NCBI GenBank assembly: GCA_965242505.1
Contig: OZ251449.1
Coordinates: 3,410,001-3,474,000 of the forward strand
DNA: 64,000 bases
From: UBA2966 sp965242505
GTDB taxonomy: Bacteria; Pseudomonadota; Alphaproteobacteria; UBA2966
Reading direction: 5' to 3'
A program made the translations under genes and the position numbers. The notes below the pieces were generated by a model. It did not search any database. It was not told the origin of the DNA and saw only the letters and a list, made by a program, of their open reading frames with translations. Shown here piece after piece: positions 61,409 to 64,000 of the stretch. Each line of letters opens with the position of its first letter. Within the stretch, counting starts at the first letter, position 1.

Positions 61409-62566
61409 TTACCCGCCTCCGTTCGTGAACAGCGGATGGACGACGGCGCCGGCGCGGGTCAGGGCGGCGCCGGCGATGATCTCGTCGTCCCAGTCGATCT
61501 TCAGGCGGCGGGCCTCGGCGTCGATCAGCGGCGAGAGGAAGTTGAGCAGGTTCCGCGCGTACAGCGCCGAGGCGTCCTCGGCGACGCGACTCGGCGTGTT
61601 GTGGAAGCCGACGATCTTCACGCCGTTCTCCTCGACGATCTCGCCCGGCCGGGACAGGGCGCAGTTGCCGCCCGCTTCCACCGCGAGGTCGACGATCACC
61701 GAGCCCGGACTCATGCCGCGCGCCATGTCCTCGTCGATGAGCACGGGCGCCCGGCGTCCGGGAACGAGCGCCGCCGTCACGGCGATGTCCTGGCGCGCGA
61801 GGTGGGCGCGGACGAGCGCCGCCTGCTTGCGTCTGTACTCCTCGCTCATCTCCTTCGCGTAGCCGCCTTCCGTTTCCGCCGACGCGGACTCCTCGTCCTC
61901 GACCGTCACGAAGCTGGCGCCGAGCGACTCCACCTGCTCCTTCACGGCCGGCCGCACGTCGGTCGCCGAGACGACGGCGCCCAGCCGCCGCGCCGTGGCG
62001 ATGGCCTGCAACCCGGCGACGCCGGCCCCCAGGACGAAGACCTTGGCCGGCGCCACGGTTCCCGCCGCGGTCATCATCATGGGCAGCGCCCGGCGGAACT
62101 CCGCGGCGGCGTCGAGAACCGCCCGATAGCCCGCGAGGTTGGATTGCGAGGACAGGGCGTCCATGCTCTGCGCCCGCGCGATCCGCGGTATCAGCTCCAT
62201 GGCGAAGGCCTCGATGCCGCGCTCGGCGTAGGCGTCGACCGTCGACCGCCGGTCGAAGGGCGCGAGAAGGCCGACGAGGACCGCGCCTTCCCGGATCATG
62301 TCGATCTCGTCCGTATCGCCCTCGCCGTCCGTCATCGGACCCTGGACCTTCAGGACCACGTCGGCGCCGCTCAGCGTTTCGGCTTCCGTGTCGGCGATCT
62401 CGGCGCCCGCGTCCCGGTAGAGCCGGTCCGCGAAGTTCGCCCTCGTCCCGGCGCCGCGTTCGACGACGACGCGCGCGCCGAGGCCGGCGAATTTCCCGGC
62501 GGTGTAGGGGGTCGCCGCGACGCGCCGCTCGTGGTCCCGTCGCTCCCTGGGAACGGCGATCTTCAT
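61409..62566 (-). CDS. pntAA: NAD(P) transhydrogenase subunit alpha, part 1
   Basis: 385 residues. Domain I, soluble and NAD(H)-binding: MKIAVPRERRDHERRVAATP, then the alanine dehydrogenase-like SMDALSSQSNLAGYRAVLDA and the Rossmann loop KVFVLGAGVAGLQAIATARR near residue 172. YAKEMSEEYRRKQAALVRAH and PGSVIVDLAVEAGGNCALSR follow. First gene of the pnt operon, 67 bases downstream of the small oxidase subunit. Confidence 0.97.
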   Translation of the reverse strand: MKIAVPRERRDHERRVAATPYTAGKFAGLGARVVVERGAGTRANFADRLYRDAGAEIADTEAETLSGADVVLKVQGPMTDGEGDTDEIDMIREGAVLVGLLAPFDRRSTVDAYAERGIEAFAMELIPRIARAQSMDALSSQSNLAGYRAVLDAAAEFRRALPMMMTAAGTVAPAKVFVLGAGVAGLQAIATARRLGAVVSATDVRPAVKEQVESLGASFVTVEDEESASAETEGGYAKEMSEEYRRKQAALVRAHLARQDIAVTAALVPGRRAPVLIDEDMARGMSPGSVIVDLAVEAGGNCALSRPGEIVEENGVKIVGFHNTPSRVAEDASALYARNLLNFLSPLIDAEARRLKIDWDDEIIAGAALTRAGAVVHPLFTNGGG

Positions 62567-62633
62567 GGCCTGCCCGGTTATCGGGGACGATGGACCGACA
62601 GGCGACGGGCCGTTCCGTGACGCGCCGGCATGT

Positions 62634-62762
62634 CTACCAGACGAGGGTGGCCGCCAGCACGATCAACAGCGCGCCGATGCCGATGCAGCTCCACGCCGTG
62701 AGCCGGCAGAAGTCGCGCCAGGTTTCCTGCTGCTGAGAGATGTCCATGTCGCCGTCGGCCAT
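62634..62762 (-). CDS. aa3-type cytochrome c oxidase subunit IV-like small protein
   Basis: 42 residues from ATG at 62762. QQQETWRDFCRLTAWSCIGI followed by a single helix (GALLIVLAATLVW) matches the alphaproteobacterial small subunit IV of aa3 oxidase. It accompanies pnt genes in many alphaproteobacteria and is not linked here to other oxidase genes. Short length makes the match less than certain. Confidence 0.8.
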   Translation of the reverse strand: MADGDMDISQQQETWRDFCRLTAWSCIGIGALLIVLAATLVW

Positions 62763-62865
62763 TGGAGAAGCGCTCCCGAACTGTCCAGATCGTGGCGCGG
62801 AAATATACGAACGACGGGCGGCGGTCAACATCCCGTCCCGATCCGCCTCCGCCGGGCCCGTTCAT

Positions 62866-64000
62866 GCCCCTCCCCCCGATTTACGCTCCTCCTCCCCTGA
62901 TCCAGGAGGGAGCCATTCACACTCCTCCCCCCTGGCAGGGGGGAGGTCGGGAGGGGGGTCCGGACGCCTGACGGCCCGGCGAGGGATCATGCCCTGACGG
63001 TGTGCGGATTGTGCGGATCGCCCTTCGCGCTTCTCCCCCTGGCGCGACCCCCACCCCGGCCCTCCCCCTGCAAGGGAGAGGGAGAACACGGGGGACAGAA
63101 GGGGGCCGTTGACGCTCCATTTCCCCTGACCATTCACACTCCTCCCCCCTGACAGGGGGGAGGTCGGGAGGGGGGTCCGGACGCCCGACGGCCCGGCGGG
63201 GAATCATGCCCTGACGGTGTGCGAAGTGTGCGGATCGCCTTTCGCGCTCCTCCCCCTGACGCGACTCCCACCCCGACCCTCCCCCTGGCAGGGGGAGGGA
63301 GAAGAGGGGGCAGGGGGGGAGGTCGGGAGGGGGCGACGCGCGCCCGATGGCCCGGCGGGGATCATGCTCCGACGGTGTGCGGAGTGTGCGGATCGCCTTT
63401 CGCGCTTCTTCCCCCTGGCGCGACCCCCACCCCGACCCTCCCCCTGCCAGGGGGAGGGAGAAGAGGGGGCAGGGGGGGAGGTCGGGAGGGGGCGACGCGC
63501 GCCCGATGGCCCGGCGGGGATCATGCTCCGACGGTGTGCGGAGTGTGCGGATCGCCTTTCGCGCTTCTTCCCCCTGGCGCGACCCCCACCCCGACCCTCC
63601 CCCTGCAAGGGAGAGGGAGAAGAGGGGGGCGGGAGGGTGTGCGAAGTGTGCGGATCCCCTTATTACACTCCTCCCCCCTGACAGGGGGGAGGTCGGGAGG
63701 GGGCGACGCGCGCCCGATGGCCCGGCGGGGATCATGCTCCGACGGTGTGCGGAGTGTGCGGATCGCCTTTCGCGCTTTCCCCCCTGGCGCGATCCTCACC
63801 CCGACCCTCCCCCTGCAAGGGAGAGGGAGAAGAGGGGGGCGGGAGGGTGTGCGAAGTGTGCGGATCCCCTTATTACACTCCTCCCCCCTGACAGGGGGGA
63901 GGTCGGGAGGGGGGTCCGGACGCCTGACGGCCCGGCGAGGAATCATGCCCTGACGGTGTGCGGATTGTGCGGATCGCCTTTCGCGCTTTCCCCCCTGGCG
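62866..64000. repeat. tandem array of the mosaic palindromic repeat, running off the window
   Basis: After an initial copy (62866-62990), about five and a half units follow, each beginning gacggtgtgcgga(a/g/t)tgtgcg. They start near 62993, 63211, 63367, 63525, 63736 and 63948 and are 156 to 218 bases long. Most carry the C-rich G4 module and the CCCCCTGCCAGGGGG-type palindrome. Three end in ggcgacgcgcgcccgatggc and the others in ggtccggacgcctgacggcc. Adjacent units are nearly identical, especially 63367-63524 and 63525-63735. No gene was found. Open frames through it are low-complexity products of the repeat. Confidence 0.92.

Noticed and set aside
62866..64000. CRISPR array
   Set aside because: Units are 156-218 bases with near-identical interiors; there are no short repeats separated by unique spacers and no cas genes.

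Overview
The window reads as chromosomal DNA of a high-GC alphaproteobacterium, most likely an uncultured Rhodospirillales-like lineage. The placement rests on gene content and order. There is a purB / DUF1476 / purC-purS-purQ-purL / bolA / grxD block, a pcnB / DUF6111 / NUDIX / DUF1285 block facing MoxR / DUF58 / DUF4159, and a radC / map / sfsA block. COQ9, a three-gene pntAA-pntAB-pntB transhydrogenase, a short aa3-oxidase subunit IV and a Zn-ribbon DinB point the same way. No rRNA gene is present, so the taxonomy is inference. Layout: 1-2.3 kb holds two tandem GrdB/PrdB-like genes, each interrupted at the same place by an in-frame TGA that is best read as selenocysteine. 2.4-7.7 kb holds dinB, tRNA-Met, an MFS exporter, mnmA and an IS481-family element. 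7.9-15.5 kb holds an SMP-30 lactonase, an NAD-dependent formate dehydrogenase (fused NuoE/F subunit plus a Mo/W catalytic subunit with Cys, not Sec), mobA and fdhD. 15.8-27.2 kb holds a coiled-coil membrane protein, tRNA-Arg and a yjbEFGH/gfcABCD-type exopolysaccharide secretion locus. That locus continues into an AT-richer insert (Wzz-like protein, polytopic membrane protein) bordered by an IS630 remnant and a broken glycosyltransferase. 27.2-36.9 kb holds pcnB to DUF1285 on the minus strand and the MoxR/DUF58/BatA-like cluster on the plus strand. 37-49.8 kb is mostly minus-strand housekeeping: GNAT, methyltransferase, grxD, bolA, purine biosynthesis, SDR/TauD, radC, map and sfsA. 49.9-54.2 kb holds a CinA-like protein, GNAT, tRNA-Leu(UAA), a second TauD-type dioxygenase, a cupin, coq9 and def. 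54.5-58.8 kb is one large autotransporter. 59.4-62.8 kb holds rpsU (apparent CTG start), pntB-pntAB-pntAA and a 42-residue oxidase subunit. From 62.87 kb to the window edge there is only a repeat array. A mosaic GC-rich palindromic repeat family recurs throughout. One module is a near-perfect palindrome around CCCCTGACAGGGG. A second carries a canonical G-quadruplex pattern (G5-A-G3-TC-G4-T-G5). Copies lie between genes, form the 3' end of dinB, contain the apparent start codons of mobA and fdhD, were split by the IS481 element, and are amplified in tandem at the right edge. The most notable biology is the tandem pair of predicted selenoproteins. A perfect 7-bp stem with a 3-nt loop follows each TGA at identical spacing. 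The formate dehydrogenase in the same window uses Cys. The selenocysteine machinery (selA, selB, selC, selD) is not in this window, so the reading depends on those genes existing elsewhere in the genome.
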